The position numbers and the translations under genes were made by a program. Source: Duodenibacillus sp964509205 (GTDB lineage Bacteria > Pseudomonadota > Gammaproteobacteria > Burkholderiales > Burkholderiaceae_F). Taken from it: a DNA stretch of 30,426 nt. The DNA is taken from contig CAZDVW010000019.1 in assembly GCA_964509205.1 (NCBI GenBank), forward strand, positions 1-30,426. Direction: 5' to 3'. Numbering within the stretch: position 1 is the stretch's first letter; each line of letters starts with the position of its first letter. The notes beneath the pieces are model-generated. The model saw only the letters and a list, made by a program, of their open reading frames with translations, was not told the origin of the DNA and ran no database searches. This document shows, piece after piece, positions 5,912 to 14,022 of the stretch.

Positions 5912-7849
5912 ATGTCTAAGATTATTGGTATCGACCTTGGAACGACGAACTCTGCGGTCGCTGTTATGGAAGGCGACAAAGTCCGTGTGATTGAGAACTC
6001 CGAGGGTGCTCGGACGACTCCGTCAATTGTCGCATACATGGACAATGGCGAGATTTTGGTTGGGGCAACTGCTAAACGTCAGGCAGTTACAAATCCGAAA
6101 AATACGCTTTTTGCTGTTAAGCGGTTGATTGGTCGCCGCTATGAGGATGCGGAAGTCCAGAAGGATATCGGCCGCGTGCCTTTCAAGATTGTGCGCGCAG
6201 AAAACGGGGATGCCTGGGTTCAGGTGATGGAAGATAAGAAACTGGCTGCTCAGCAGGTTTCTGCCGAAGTTTTGCGTAAGATGAAAAAGACGGCTGAAGA
6301 TTACTTGGGTGAGCCGGTGACGGAAGCCGTGATTACGGTGCCTGCTTACTTTAACGACAGTCAGCGTCAGGCCACAAAGGATGCCGGTCGTATTGCCGGA
6401 CTTGAAGTCAAGCGCATCATCAATGAGCCGACCGCAGCTGCACTTGCTTTCGGCATGGACAAAATGGGCAACGCCGATCGTAAGATTGCTGTCTACGACC
6501 TGGGCGGCGGCACATTTGATATTTCCGTCATTGATATCGCCAATGTTGACGGAGACAAGCAGTTTGAAGTGCTCTCCACGAACGGCGACACGTTCTTGGG
6601 CGGTGAAGATTTCGATCAGCGCTTGGTTGATTACCTCATCACGGAATTTAAGAAAGACACCGGAATCGATCTTTCGACGGATGTTCTCGCCTTGCAACGT
6701 TTGAAGGACGCCGCTGAAAAGGCCAAGATTGAACTGTCAAGCCGTCAGGAAACTGAAATCAATCTGCCGTACATCACAGCGGATGCGACCGGACCGAAGC
6801 ACATGAACATTACGGTTACGCGTGCCAAGTTTGAGAGCATGGTTGAAGATTTGGTTCAGCGTACGATTGAACCCTGCCGCCGTGCGTTAAAGGACGCAGG
6901 TGCCAGTACGTCGGATATTTCTGACGTGATTCTCGTCGGCGGTCAGTCTCGTATGCCGCGAGTTCAGGAGGTTGTGCGTGAGTTCTTTGGCAAGGAGCCG
7001 AGAAAAGACGTAAATCCGGATGAAGCGGTTGCCATCGGTGCTGCAATTCAGGGTTCTGTCCTGACGGGCGAACGCCACGACGTGTTGCTTTTGGATGTTA
7101 CGCCGCTGACGCTTGGCATTGAAACATTGGGCGGCGTCATGACGCCGATGATCAAGCGGAATACGACGATTCCGACCAAGCATGCTCAGGTGTTCTCGAC
7201 GGCGGAAGATAACCAGCCGGCCGTGACGATTAAGGTCTATCAGGGTGAACACGAGATGGCGGCTTCGAATAAGTTGCTCGGCGAGTTTAACCTCGAAGGA
7301 ATTCCGCCTTCTCCGAGAGGCTTGCCTCAGATTGAGGTGACCTTTGATATTGATGCGAACGGCATCTTGCACGTTTCCGCAAAGGATAAGGCAACGGGTA
7401 AGGAAAACACGATTACGATCAAGGCCAGTTCGGGTCTGTCGGAAGATGAGATCAAACGCATGGTCGCTGATGCAGAAGCGAACAAGGCTGAGGATCATCG
7501 CCGTTTTGAACTGGCTCAGTCGAGAAACCAGGCGGATGCGGCTTGTGCGCAAATCCGCAAGACGTTGAAGGATCTTGGAGACAAGGTTGACGGTTCGGAT
7601 CGTGCGGCCTGCGAATCGGCCATTAAGGATGTCGAGGCGGCAGTCAAAGGTGAAGACAAGGCCGCAATTGACAAGAGCGTGGAAGTCCTGATGACGGCTG
7701 CCCAGAAGATCGGTGAAAAGATGAATGCCGCGGCAAAGGCCTCTGAGGCAAGCGCACAGCAGGCTGCTTCCGGAGCACAGACGCAGTCGCAGGCTAAGAA
7801 GCCCGAGGATGACGTTGTAGATGCCGACTACAAGGAAGTCAAACACTAA
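5912..7849 (+). CDS. dnaK: Molecular chaperone DnaK (Hsp70)
   Basis: ATP-driven Hsp70 chaperone that binds exposed hydrophobic peptides together with DnaJ and GrpE. The 645-residue length is normal. The nucleotide-binding domain shows IGIDLGTTNSAVAVMEG at the N-terminus, the VPAYFNDSQRQATKDAG and NEPTAAALAFG motifs, AVYDLGGGTFDIS and ILVGGQSRMP. The linker DVLLLDVTPLTLGIET leads to the substrate-binding beta domain and helical lid. The C-terminus ends DDVVDADYKEVKH, the proteobacterial-type tail. The start at 5912 is fixed by the family N-terminus and a preceding AGAAGGA. It has a strong sigma-32 promoter of its own, and dnaJ follows 113 bases later. Confidence 0.99.
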   Translation: MSKIIGIDLGTTNSAVAVMEGDKVRVIENSEGARTTPSIVAYMDNGEILVGATAKRQAVTNPKNTLFAVKRLIGRRYEDAEVQKDIGRVPFKIVRAENGDAWVQVMEDKKLAAQQVSAEVLRKMKKTAEDYLGEPVTEAVITVPAYFNDSQRQATKDAGRIAGLEVKRIINEPTAAALAFGMDKMGNADRKIAVYDLGGGTFDISVIDIANVDGDKQFEVLSTNGDTFLGGEDFDQRLVDYLITEFKKDTGIDLSTDVLALQRLKDAAEKAKIELSSRQETEINLPYITADATGPKHMNITVTRAKFESMVEDLVQRTIEPCRRALKDAGASTSDISDVILVGGQSRMPRVQEVVREFFGKEPRKDVNPDEAVAIGAAIQGSVLTGERHDVLLLDVTPLTLGIETLGGVMTPMIKRNTTIPTKHAQVFSTAEDNQPAVTIKVYQGEHEMAASNKLLGEFNLEGIPPSPRGLPQIEVTFDIDANGILHVSAKDKATGKENTITIKASSGLSEDEIKRMVADAEANKAEDHRRFELAQSRNQADAACAQIRKTLKDLGDKVDGSDRAACESAIKDVEAAVKGEDKAAIDKSVEVLMTAAQKIGEKMNAAAKASEASAQQAASGAQTQSQAKKPEDDVVDADYKEVKH

Positions 7850-7900
7850 GAGTGCATGGATTTTGAGCAGTTTTAGTGCTCGGCATGTGTGAGGCAGATC

Positions 7901-7931
7901 GGGTCGAGGGGCTTGCGGGCTTCCCCGACCC
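7901..7931 (+). other. GC-rich hairpin between dnaK and dnaJ
   Basis: GGGTCG (7901-7906) pairs with CGACCC (7926-7931), and an inner GGG pairs with CCC across a bulged A, leaving a loop of about eleven bases. No T-run follows, so it is not a standard terminator. It may slow read-through, protect the dnaK 3' end or mark an RNA-processing site, and would lower dnaJ output relative to dnaK. Confidence 0.5.
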
Positions 7932-7962
7932 ACGATTGTATTCAGAGAGTGAACATTGAAAT

Positions 7963-9111
7963 ATGGCTGATCAGGATTACTACGAGGTACTCGGCGTTGC
8001 TAAGGGTGCGAGCGAAGATGAGATCAAGAAGGCCTATCGTCGTCTGGCGATGAAGTATCACCCCGACCGCAATAACGGAGATAAGGCGGCCGAAGAGAAG
8101 TTCAAGCAGGTCGGTGAGGCGTATGCGGTTCTTTCTGATCCGCAAAAGCGTGCTGCGTACGATCGATTCGGAAAGGCAGGCGTTGATCCGAGTTCGGCTG
8201 GCGCTGGTGGATTCGGCGGCATGGGCGGAGCCGGAATGGGTGGCTTCGGTGATGTCGGAGACATCTTCAGTGAGATATTTGGTGCAGCCGCGGGAGCTTC
8301 GAGGGGACGCCGCGGCCCGCAGGTGTTTCGCGGCAATGACGTGAGTTATTCGCTCGAGATTACGCTGGAGCAGGCTGTTCACGGCGAGAAGACCGATATT
8401 CGTGTTCCGGTTTGGGATGAATGCCCGACCTGTCACGGTACCGGGTGTAAGCCCGGCACTGGAAAGAAGACGTGTCCGCACTGCCGCGGAACCGGTTCGA
8501 TCAATATGAGTCATGGGTTCCTTCAGGTGCAGCAGACATGTCCGTATTGCCACGGAACGGGTGAGGTTATTTCGGATCCGTGTCCTGAATGCAGAGGCGA
8601 GGGACGAGTCAGGAAGACGAAGACACTGGAGATTGTTATTCCGGCCGGCATTAACCACGGCCAGCGCATCCGTCTGTCCGGGAAGGGCGAACCCGGAATA
8701 AACGGCGGTCCTTGCGGGGATCTTTACGTTGAGATCTTTATCAAGCCGCATGACATATTCCAGCGTGATGGGGATGATCTGCATGCAGATCTTCCGATTA
8801 GTTTTGCAACGGCAGCTTTGGGCGGTGAGGTAACCGTTCCGACGCTGGATACGCAGGCGCGAATCACGATTCCGGAGGGAACGCAGACAGGAAAGATCTT
8901 TCGTTTGCGGGAAAAGGGTGTTCCCAACGTGCGTACGCATGAAAAGGGAGACCTTTATGTTCACGTCTACGTCGAAACGCCTGTGAAACTTTCGGCCAAG
9001 CAAAAGAAACTCTTGAAGGAGTTTGAAGCTTCCCTCGCGGAAGGCGGAGAGAAGCATTCTCCGCAGGCGACGTCTTTTCTTGACAAGATGAAGAAATTCT
9101 TCAGTGCCTAG
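7963..9111 (+). CDS. dnaJ: Chaperone protein DnaJ (Hsp40)
   Basis: Delivers substrates to DnaK and stimulates its ATPase. The 382-residue protein has the full type I layout. The J domain (residues 1-70) carries the HPD motif at His33. A Gly/Phe-rich linker follows (GAGGFGGMGGAGMGGFG). The zinc domain starts near residue 153 with four CxxCxGxG-type repeats: CPTCHGTG, CPHCRGTG, CPYCHGTG and CPECRGEG. Two C-terminal beta-sandwich substrate domains and a short dimerisation tail complete it. It lies downstream of dnaK with a 113-base gap and has no obvious promoter of its own, so it is probably transcribed through from dnaK. A strong terminator follows at 9144-9176. Confidence 0.98.
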   Translation: MADQDYYEVLGVAKGASEDEIKKAYRRLAMKYHPDRNNGDKAAEEKFKQVGEAYAVLSDPQKRAAYDRFGKAGVDPSSAGAGGFGGMGGAGMGGFGDVGDIFSEIFGAAAGASRGRRGPQVFRGNDVSYSLEITLEQAVHGEKTDIRVPVWDECPTCHGTGCKPGTGKKTCPHCRGTGSINMSHGFLQVQQTCPYCHGTGEVISDPCPECRGEGRVRKTKTLEIVIPAGINHGQRIRLSGKGEPGINGGPCGDLYVEIFIKPHDIFQRDGDDLHADLPISFATAALGGEVTVPTLDTQARITIPEGTQTGKIFRLREKGVPNVRTHEKGDLYVHVYVETPVKLSAKQKKLLKEFEASLAEGGEKHSPQATSFLDKMKKFFSA

Positions 9112-9143
9112 ACCGATTGCAAGAGGAACTGAATAGGAAGGAG

Positions 9144-9176
9144 AAAGGGCGATGAAATTTTTTCATCGCCCTTTTT
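9144..9176. terminator. Bidirectional terminator between dnaJ and fadD
   Basis: AAAGGGCGATGAAA (9144-9157) pairs with TTTCATCGCCCTTT, closing a T-rich loop. The stem is flanked by A-rich sequence on the left and T-rich sequence on the right, so it can work for dnaJ on the plus strand and fadD on the minus strand. The fadD stop codon is six bases beyond. Confidence 0.9.
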
Positions 9177-9181
9177 AGACA

Positions 9182-10873
9182 CTATTCGTTTTCCCGCATC
9201 GCTCTTAAATCACGTCGAAGAATCTTTCCAACCGCTGTTTTGGGAAGCGATTTCACAAAGATGATTGAACGGGGAACCTTGTAGCCGGTGAGTCGGGCCC
9301 GACAGAATTTAACAACGTCATCGCGTGTAAGCGACGGGTCTTTTTTCACAATCACGGCTTTAACAGTTTCGCCGATTCGAGGGTTGGCAACGCCCACAAC
9401 ACCGCACTCAAGAACCCCAGGCATTGAGGCAATGACGCTCTCAATTTCATTGGGGTACACATTCAGTCCGTTGACGATGATGAGGTCCTTCTTGCGATCC
9501 GTGATGTAGACCTTTCCTGTGGCGTCCATGTAGCCGATGTCGCCGGTTCTGAGCCAGCCGTCTACCATGACGTTGGCGGTTTCTTCCGGTTTTTCCCAGT
9601 AACCGGCCATGACCTGAGGACCTTTTAGGCAGATTTCCCCGGTGTGTTCAGCAATTTTTTCAGGATCGGAACAAACGCCGAGATCCTTGAAGCCTTCGCC
9701 GCGAATTGTTACAACGGTTGAGGGAAGTGGATATCCGACGGATCCGTCCCAGGGGGCGCCGGGAAGATTTCCGCAGACGCCGGGACTTGCTTCAGTAAGC
9801 CCGTAGGCTTCCAGAATACTGGTCCCTGTTGTTTCAAGCCAGCGTTCTGCAACGGCTCGCTGTACCTGCGTTCCGCCGCCGCAGACCATTTTGAGCTGGG
9901 AGAAGCGGTAGGCGCAGAATTCTTTATTGTGGAGCATTCCGTTAAAGAGGGTGTTGACTCCGGCAAAGGCCGTGAAATCCCATTTCTTGATGAGCTTGAC
10001 AAGACCGGCCATGTCGCGCGGATTCGGAACAAGCACCTGCAGGCTGGCATGTTTAGCAAAGCAAAGTGTTGCCGTAAGACTGAAGACATGATAGAGGGGA
10101 AGTGCCGTCATAATGACTTCTTTCCCTGCCTCAAATGTCTGCGAAATCCAGGTGCCGGTTTGTTCGACATTCGCCAGGAGATTGCGGTGTGTGAGCATGG
10201 CGCCTTTGGCAATGCCTGTTGTTCCGCCGGTGTATTGCAAGAGGGCAACGTCTGTATTTTTGATTTCATGCGGAGTAAAGCCGCGTGATTTTCCGATTTG
10301 GATCGCTTTTCGGAAGTTAACGTGCCCGGGAAGATTAAATTCGGGAACGGCCTTCTTGATGTGCTTTAGCACAAAATCGATGATGAGACGCCGTGCAATA
10401 GGAAGCATGTCGCTTGCCTTTGTCGTCACAATATGTTTGACGGCTGTTCCTTCAATCGCCTCTTGCAAGGTTTTTGCAAAATTTTCAATGATGACGACGG
10501 CCTTTGCTCCGCTGTCTGTGAGCTGATGCGACAACTCATGTGCCGTGTAAAGCGGGTTGACGTTGACAACAATCATCCCGGCACGCAGCACGCCCAACAT
10601 CGCCACCATGTACTGAGTGAGATTGGGCATCATGATCGCCACTCTGTCGCCGGGCTTTGACCCCGGAAGACTCTGCAAATAGCCCGCAAATGCTTTGGAA
10701 AGGGAGACCAATTCGCAATAACTTACTTTGTGATCCAAGCAGACAAAGGCTGTATTCTTGCCGAAATCCCGGGCAACAGTATCAAAAAGCTCCGGTATGG
10801 AATTGTAGGTATCCGGATTGATTTCAGCCGGAACGCCCGGAGCATAATGTGAAAGCCAGGGGTATGAATTCAT
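9182..10873 (-). CDS. fadD: Long-chain fatty acid--CoA ligase (AMP-forming)
   Basis: Activates long-chain fatty acids to acyl-CoA through an acyl-AMP intermediate, acting at the inner membrane. The 563-residue length is normal for FadD. ANL-superfamily motifs are visible: the P-loop-like YTGGTTGIAKGAMLTHRN near residue 215, the substrate/adenylate motif EAYGLTEASPGVCGN, the hinge-region GWLRTGDIGYMD and YITDRKKDLIIVNGLNVYPNEIE, and the C-terminal lysine in PKTAVGKILRRDLR. The ATG at 10873 follows a GAGGAG Shine-Dalgarno nine bases away. A short hairpin with a GAAA loop (10888-10901) abuts that site. No beta-oxidation partner gene is adjacent, so the role could be phospholipid recycling as well as catabolism. 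Confidence 0.94.
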   Translation of the reverse strand: MNSYPWLSHYAPGVPAEINPDTYNSIPELFDTVARDFGKNTAFVCLDHKVSYCELVSLSKAFAGYLQSLPGSKPGDRVAIMMPNLTQYMVAMLGVLRAGMIVVNVNPLYTAHELSHQLTDSGAKAVVIIENFAKTLQEAIEGTAVKHIVTTKASDMLPIARRLIIDFVLKHIKKAVPEFNLPGHVNFRKAIQIGKSRGFTPHEIKNTDVALLQYTGGTTGIAKGAMLTHRNLLANVEQTGTWISQTFEAGKEVIMTALPLYHVFSLTATLCFAKHASLQVLVPNPRDMAGLVKLIKKWDFTAFAGVNTLFNGMLHNKEFCAYRFSQLKMVCGGGTQVQRAVAERWLETTGTSILEAYGLTEASPGVCGNLPGAPWDGSVGYPLPSTVVTIRGEGFKDLGVCSDPEKIAEHTGEICLKGPQVMAGYWEKPEETANVMVDGWLRTGDIGYMDATGKVYITDRKKDLIIVNGLNVYPNEIESVIASMPGVLECGVVGVANPRIGETVKAVIVKKDPSLTRDDVVKFCRARLTGYKVPRSIIFVKSLPKTAVGKILRRDLRAMRENE

Positions 10874-10887
10874 AAATTTTGTCTCCT

Positions 10888-10901
10888 CGACCTTTCGGTC
10901 G
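10888..10901 (-). promoter_or_regulatory. Small hairpin touching the fadD ribosome-binding site
   Basis: On the minus strand CGACC-GAAA-GGTCG forms a five-pair stem with a GNRA-type tetraloop, and its 3' end shares one base with the GAGGAG Shine-Dalgarno. Such stems can affect mRNA stability or initiation, but the structure is short and may be incidental. The rest of 10874-11091 shows nothing I can assign. Confidence 0.3.
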
Positions 10902-11091
10902 GTTGTAATCCTCCGTCCACACCAAAAGAAGCCATTTGTTTTTAATCCAACTCATTGCTTAACAGCGCTTCAAACCAAAGATTGCAGAATTTGATCTGCA
11001 GTCCCTGCCTTTTTCGACTCACGCCGTCTCTTCTCGTTCAAATCAGGCAATTCGAATAATTTGGAGTGTTTCCGAGGTAAAAGACCAACTG

Positions 11092-11838
11092 CTAGAGAGC
11101 CGGCTTTTCAGAAACAGTTTTCTTCGATGCCTTTCTCGTTTTGGTTTTTTGCTTGACGGCTGTTTCAGCCGGTTTGTCGGCGTTTTCCTGTGGTTGTTTT
11201 GCCTTGGCACGCGGTTTGCGTGCCGGTTTCTCTTTTTGTCCTTTGGCAGGGCGTTTAGTGGCAGTTTTGGCGGGTTTCTTCTCCGCATCAGACTTCGGTC
11301 TCTCAACGAGACTCAGGCAGTGTTCCGCATAAGCACGAACATCATCCCAGTCTGTGTAATCAATGACCGCCGTCGGATCCGTGGGTCCCTTGGTCATCTT
11401 CATAATCATCTGGATGGCGAGTTTCTGGTACCAATTCCAGTTCGGGTAATCGACCTTACCGGCAATGCATTTCAAATCTTTCGGATGCCAAGGCGATTTT
11501 TGAAGGAAACGCTGCATGTAGCGGTTGCCTTCAATCGTTGCTTTGTAGGGTGTTCTTGCAACAACCGTAACGTTGAAGAAGCTGTTGGCGCGAGCTTCCA
11601 ATTGCGGCTGAAAGCGGCGAATGAATTCCCAAACGATTTTGTTGTAAACGCCGTAGATAATAGCTGCCCCGACGATGACAAGGTCGTACTTTTCCCACTC
11701 AACGCCTTCTCGTGCGGCTTCTGAGATTTCCATGAGGTCGCATTTCGCACCTTTACTTTGAAGGGTTTCACAGATTACGCGAGCGATGCGCGCCGTGTGT
11801 CCCGCGTGAGAATAATAAGTAACAAGTGCATGCGTCAT
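11092..11838 (-). CDS. hemG: Menaquinone-dependent protoporphyrinogen IX dehydrogenase (HemG type) with basic tail
   Basis: Oxidises protoporphyrinogen IX to protoporphyrin IX, the step before ferrochelatase, using a flavodoxin-fold FMN domain and quinone. Residues 1 to about 180 match HemG along their length: an ALVTYYSHAGHTARIA phosphate-binding loop, YDLVIVGAAIIYGVYN, the HemG-specific SPWHPKD...AGKVDYPNWNWYQK insertion, MIMKMTKGPTDPT and DYTDWDDV. The start is the ATG at 11838, behind a GGAG site; an in-frame TTG six codons upstream is less likely. The last roughly 65 residues are a Lys/Ala/Pro-rich, histone-H1-like tail (for example KPARKPRAKAKQPQ), absent from the E. coli protein and probably disordered. 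The function of the tail is unknown. It could bind acidic phospholipid or nucleic acid. Confidence 0.85.
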   Translation of the reverse strand: MTHALVTYYSHAGHTARIARVICETLQSKGAKCDLMEISEAAREGVEWEKYDLVIVGAAIIYGVYNKIVWEFIRRFQPQLEARANSFFNVTVVARTPYKATIEGNRYMQRFLQKSPWHPKDLKCIAGKVDYPNWNWYQKLAIQMIMKMTKGPTDPTAVIDYTDWDDVRAYAEHCLSLVERPKSDAEKKPAKTATKRPAKGQKEKPARKPRAKAKQPQENADKPAETAVKQKTKTRKASKKTVSEKPAL

Positions 11839-12011
11839 TTCGATGTCTCCGAACAAACTGGGAAAAATTCCGACAGACGATATTATGAGCGAAAAAACAC
11901 ACGATTTCGTCTCCTAAAAAACGAATTTTCATTGTTTTTTTGCATCTCCACGCATGCAGTGCCTTTCTCTACAATGTCATTTCAGCAAAAAAAAGGTGTG
12001 ATTTTTGGTCT

Positions 12012-12971
12012 ATGACGCGAAAAATTCTTCTTGTCCGTACGTCGTCAATGGGCGACATTATCCACACGTTTCCGGCAGCGGTCGATGTCAAGAAATCCCT
12101 TCCGCAGGCTGAGTTGCATTGGCTTGTTGAGGAATCCTTCTCTGACGTTTGCTCACTGTGTTCTTCGATCGATACGCTTCAGATCACTGCGTTTCATCGC
12201 TGGAGACGGAATCTCTTTTCAGAGAGAACATGGAAAGAAGTTCGCGAATTGAAGCGTCGTCTCCGAGCGGAGCGATACGATGCCGTCATTGATATGCAGG
12301 GAATTGTGCGAAGCGCATGGGCAGCGTCGTGGACGGGGGTTCCTGTTTTCGGCTATTCGAGAGACACAGTTCGAGAGTCGTTATCCACACTCTTTTATCA
12401 AAAAACTTTCCATATGCCTGAGTCTCTCGGAGCGGTTCGGCGTTATCGGCGCATGATGTCGGCTTCGCTCGGGTATACCATTGACGAAGAACATCCGAAG
12501 TTTGGAATTAAGCCTCCGGCGTTGCCGAATGTGTCACTGCCGAAGGACTATGCGGCTCTTTTTGTTAACACGAGTCTTAATCGGCCTAAACATTGGCAGG
12601 AAGACAGGTGGAAGGGGCTCGTTTCTGCACTCGCCGCAGAAGGGATTGATTCTGTTTTGTTTTGGGGAAATTCGCTCGAAAAAGAAAGAACGGAACGCAT
12701 CGCCTCTGTTACTCCTGCGGCACATGTCCTTCCGCGTATGTCAATTCCGGAAGTTGCGGCAGTTGTGTCCAATGCCAAAATCGGAATCGGACTGGATACG
12801 GGGTTAATGCATTTGGCAGCGGCCTTGGCGATTCCCTGTGTTGCCATTTGGGTCAATACCGATCCTGAGAAGGTTGCTCTTGTCGGAGAGGCTGACTGCA
12901 CGACGCTCGGCAACGTCGGAGCGGATGTACCGCTCCGAGATGTTCTCGCGGCTGTGAAAGCAAAAATCTGA
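12012..12971 (+). CDS. waaC: Lipopolysaccharide heptosyltransferase I
   Basis: Adds the first L-glycero-D-manno-heptose to the Kdo of lipid A inner core at the cytoplasmic face of the inner membrane. The 319-residue GT-B protein belongs to glycosyltransferase family 9. It begins KILLVRTSSMGDIIHTFPA with the catalytic Asp15, and contains DAVIDMQGIVRSAW, the mid-protein NTSLNRPKHW segment and the C-terminal donor-site motif GLDTGLMHLAAAL. The ATG at 12012 is chosen because the family N-terminus starts there; in-frame sequence upstream is unrelated. It is divergent from hemG and ends two bases before the convergent zapA stop, with no terminator between them. Confidence 0.9.
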   Translation: MTRKILLVRTSSMGDIIHTFPAAVDVKKSLPQAELHWLVEESFSDVCSLCSSIDTLQITAFHRWRRNLFSERTWKEVRELKRRLRAERYDAVIDMQGIVRSAWAASWTGVPVFGYSRDTVRESLSTLFYQKTFHMPESLGAVRRYRRMMSASLGYTIDEEHPKFGIKPPALPNVSLPKDYAALFVNTSLNRPKHWQEDRWKGLVSALAAEGIDSVLFWGNSLEKERTERIASVTPAAHVLPRMSIPEVAAVVSNAKIGIGLDTGLMHLAAALAIPCVAIWVNTDPEKVALVGEADCTTLGNVGADVPLRDVLAAVKAKI

Positions 12972-12973
12972 GT

Positions 12974-13270
12974 TCAGGCCTTCGAGGCCGGATCCAGCGC
13001 TTCGTCAATTTTCATGCGAAGCGTCGCCACTCGCGTGATTGTTGCCGGATCAACCGGAATATTTCCGATATTTCCTCTCAGAGAATCGAAGGCAATCTGC
13101 AAGGCGGCGGTCACGGCAATACGCTCGGCAGTCAGAAGCCTCGAGTCGCCGGTGATTTCTTTGGCGCGGGCATTAATGAGCTCGGCAGCCGTCTTGAGCG
13201 TCTGCATATCCTCCGGCGCAACGTCGTAGGCGTATTGCCTATTGAGAATTGTCAGAGAAAGTTTGCTCAT
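12974..13270 (-). CDS. zapA: Cell division protein ZapA
   Basis: Small FtsZ-binding protein that bundles FtsZ filaments at the Z ring. The 98 residues show the ZapA N-terminal globular domain (LSLTILNRQYAYDVAPEDMQTL) and a C-terminal helical region with AERIAVTAALQIAFDSL. It starts three bases after the stop of a small coiled-coil gene, with which it is surely co-transcribed. In many proteobacteria the 6S RNA gene follows zapA. Here the convergent waaC stop is only two bases away, so no 6S RNA fits at this place. Confidence 0.93.
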   Translation of the reverse strand: MSKLSLTILNRQYAYDVAPEDMQTLKTAAELINARAKEITGDSRLLTAERIAVTAALQIAFDSLRGNIGNIPVDPATITRVATLRMKIDEALDPASKA

Positions 13271-13273
13271 TTT

Positions 13274-13540
13274 TTAGCGGCTCGTCCCTGTCTGCAAGGC
13301 ACCGATGATGGCGTCAAGTCGGTGAGCGAGTTCGGCCTGCTGTGCCTCACGGCTGGCTTTTTCTGCTTCGAACGCTGCCTGTGCGTTCTTTAACTGGTCA
13401 CGTTCTGTTTGCGCAGCAAGCGTTTCGGCTTTGGCGGTTTCTAAGGCCGCTTTGAGGGCTTCATTTTCGACCTGCAGGGCACGAAACCCTTCGAGAATCT
13501 TAGAAACGGACTGTTCCAATTGTTCCAATTGCTCATTCAT
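13274..13540 (-). CDS. Small coiled-coil protein of the zapA operon (ZapB-like / TIGR02449-like)
   Basis: An 88-residue protein made almost wholly of heptad-like helix: MNEQLEQLEQSVSKILEGF, then LQVENEALKAALETAK and a long Glu/Ala/Gln-rich stretch, so a parallel coiled coil is expected. The ATG at 13540 has a GAGGA site eight bases upstream. Small coiled-coil genes directly before zapA are common in beta- and gammaproteobacteria and are often called TIGR02449 or ZapB-like. A role in the divisome with ZapA is inferred from the three-base spacing. Sequence identity to E. coli ZapB cannot be judged because coiled coils look alike. Confidence 0.7.
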   Translation of the reverse strand: MNEQLEQLEQSVSKILEGFRALQVENEALKAALETAKAETLAAQTERDQLKNAQAAFEAEKASREAQQAELAHRLDAIIGALQTGTSR

Positions 13541-13544
13541 AACT

Positions 13545-13943
13545 TTATTCCTCAGTGTTTTTCTTAAAATCCAACCGCGTTCCGAGAATGATCTCATCGG
13601 CTTGCTGTTCTGTCGGAAGAGGATCCTTCTCGATTCTTTCTACACGAGCGTTTTTATCGAAAAACACTGTGAGTTTACGGAGTTGAACTTGTCCTTGGCG
13701 GGGATTAAAGTAGTAGACGTAATCCCAGCGGTTCAGATGAAAATCACTCTTGACAAGCGCTTCCCCGAGAAGAAAGTGTACTTGCTCGCGCGACATGCCC
13801 GTTCGTAACTGTTCAGCCATTTCTTCCGTGATGAGGTTGCCTTGCGGTACGTCGATTCGATAGACGTAACTGTTGTAATTGCAACCAGAAACGGCGAGAG
13901 TACAGGCGGCGATAAAAGGCAGTAGCAGATGCAGTTTCTTCAT
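13545..13943 (-). CDS. bamE: Outer membrane assembly lipoprotein BamE
   Basis: Component of the BAM complex that inserts beta-barrel proteins into the outer membrane (SmpA/OmlA family). The 132-residue protein begins with a lipoprotein signal peptide, MKKLHLLLPFIAACTLAVSGC, whose lipobox LAVSGC places the acylated Cys at residue 21. The mature part has the family motifs VPQGNLITEEMAEQLRTGMSREQVHFLLGEA and the WDYVYYFNPRQG strand region. Its stop is four bases before the coiled-coil gene, giving a probable bamE - coiled coil - zapA operon. It is divergent from fur, the standard bamE-fur arrangement of proteobacteria. Confidence 0.95.
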   Translation of the reverse strand: MKKLHLLLPFIAACTLAVSGCNYNSYVYRIDVPQGNLITEEMAEQLRTGMSREQVHFLLGEALVKSDFHLNRWDYVYYFNPRQGQVQLRKLTVFFDKNARVERIEKDPLPTEQQADEIILGTRLDFKKNTEE

Positions 13944-14022
13944 AGAAAGTTCTCAATAGAGATTCGCAGATCCGATTTAGCCGCTATGATAGCCGTATTC
14001 AGCATTTTTGGAGGGCAATAAA

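Noticed and set aside
7849..7900. TTAGTGCTC-like sequence after dnaK as a CIRCE operator
   Set aside because: Only a half-site with mismatches is present, the N9-spaced inverted partner is missing, and it lies downstream of dnaK rather than before it.
6887..7933. Long minus-strand ORF of 348 codons opposite dnaK
   Set aside because: It is the antisense shadow of a strongly biased, certain gene, with no recognisable domain and low-complexity Arg/Leu/His content.
7942..9057. Minus-strand ORF of 371 codons opposite dnaJ
   Set aside because: It is complementary to dnaJ along its whole length and reflects codon bias, with no motif of its own.
12960..12980. Search for 6S RNA next to zapA
   Set aside because: The gap between zapA and the convergent waaC is two bases, so there is no room for it here.
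13944..14022. Fur box in the bamE-fur gap
   Set aside because: No stretch is close to the 19-bp GATAATGATAATCATTATC consensus; TATGAT at 13985 fits a -10 box better.
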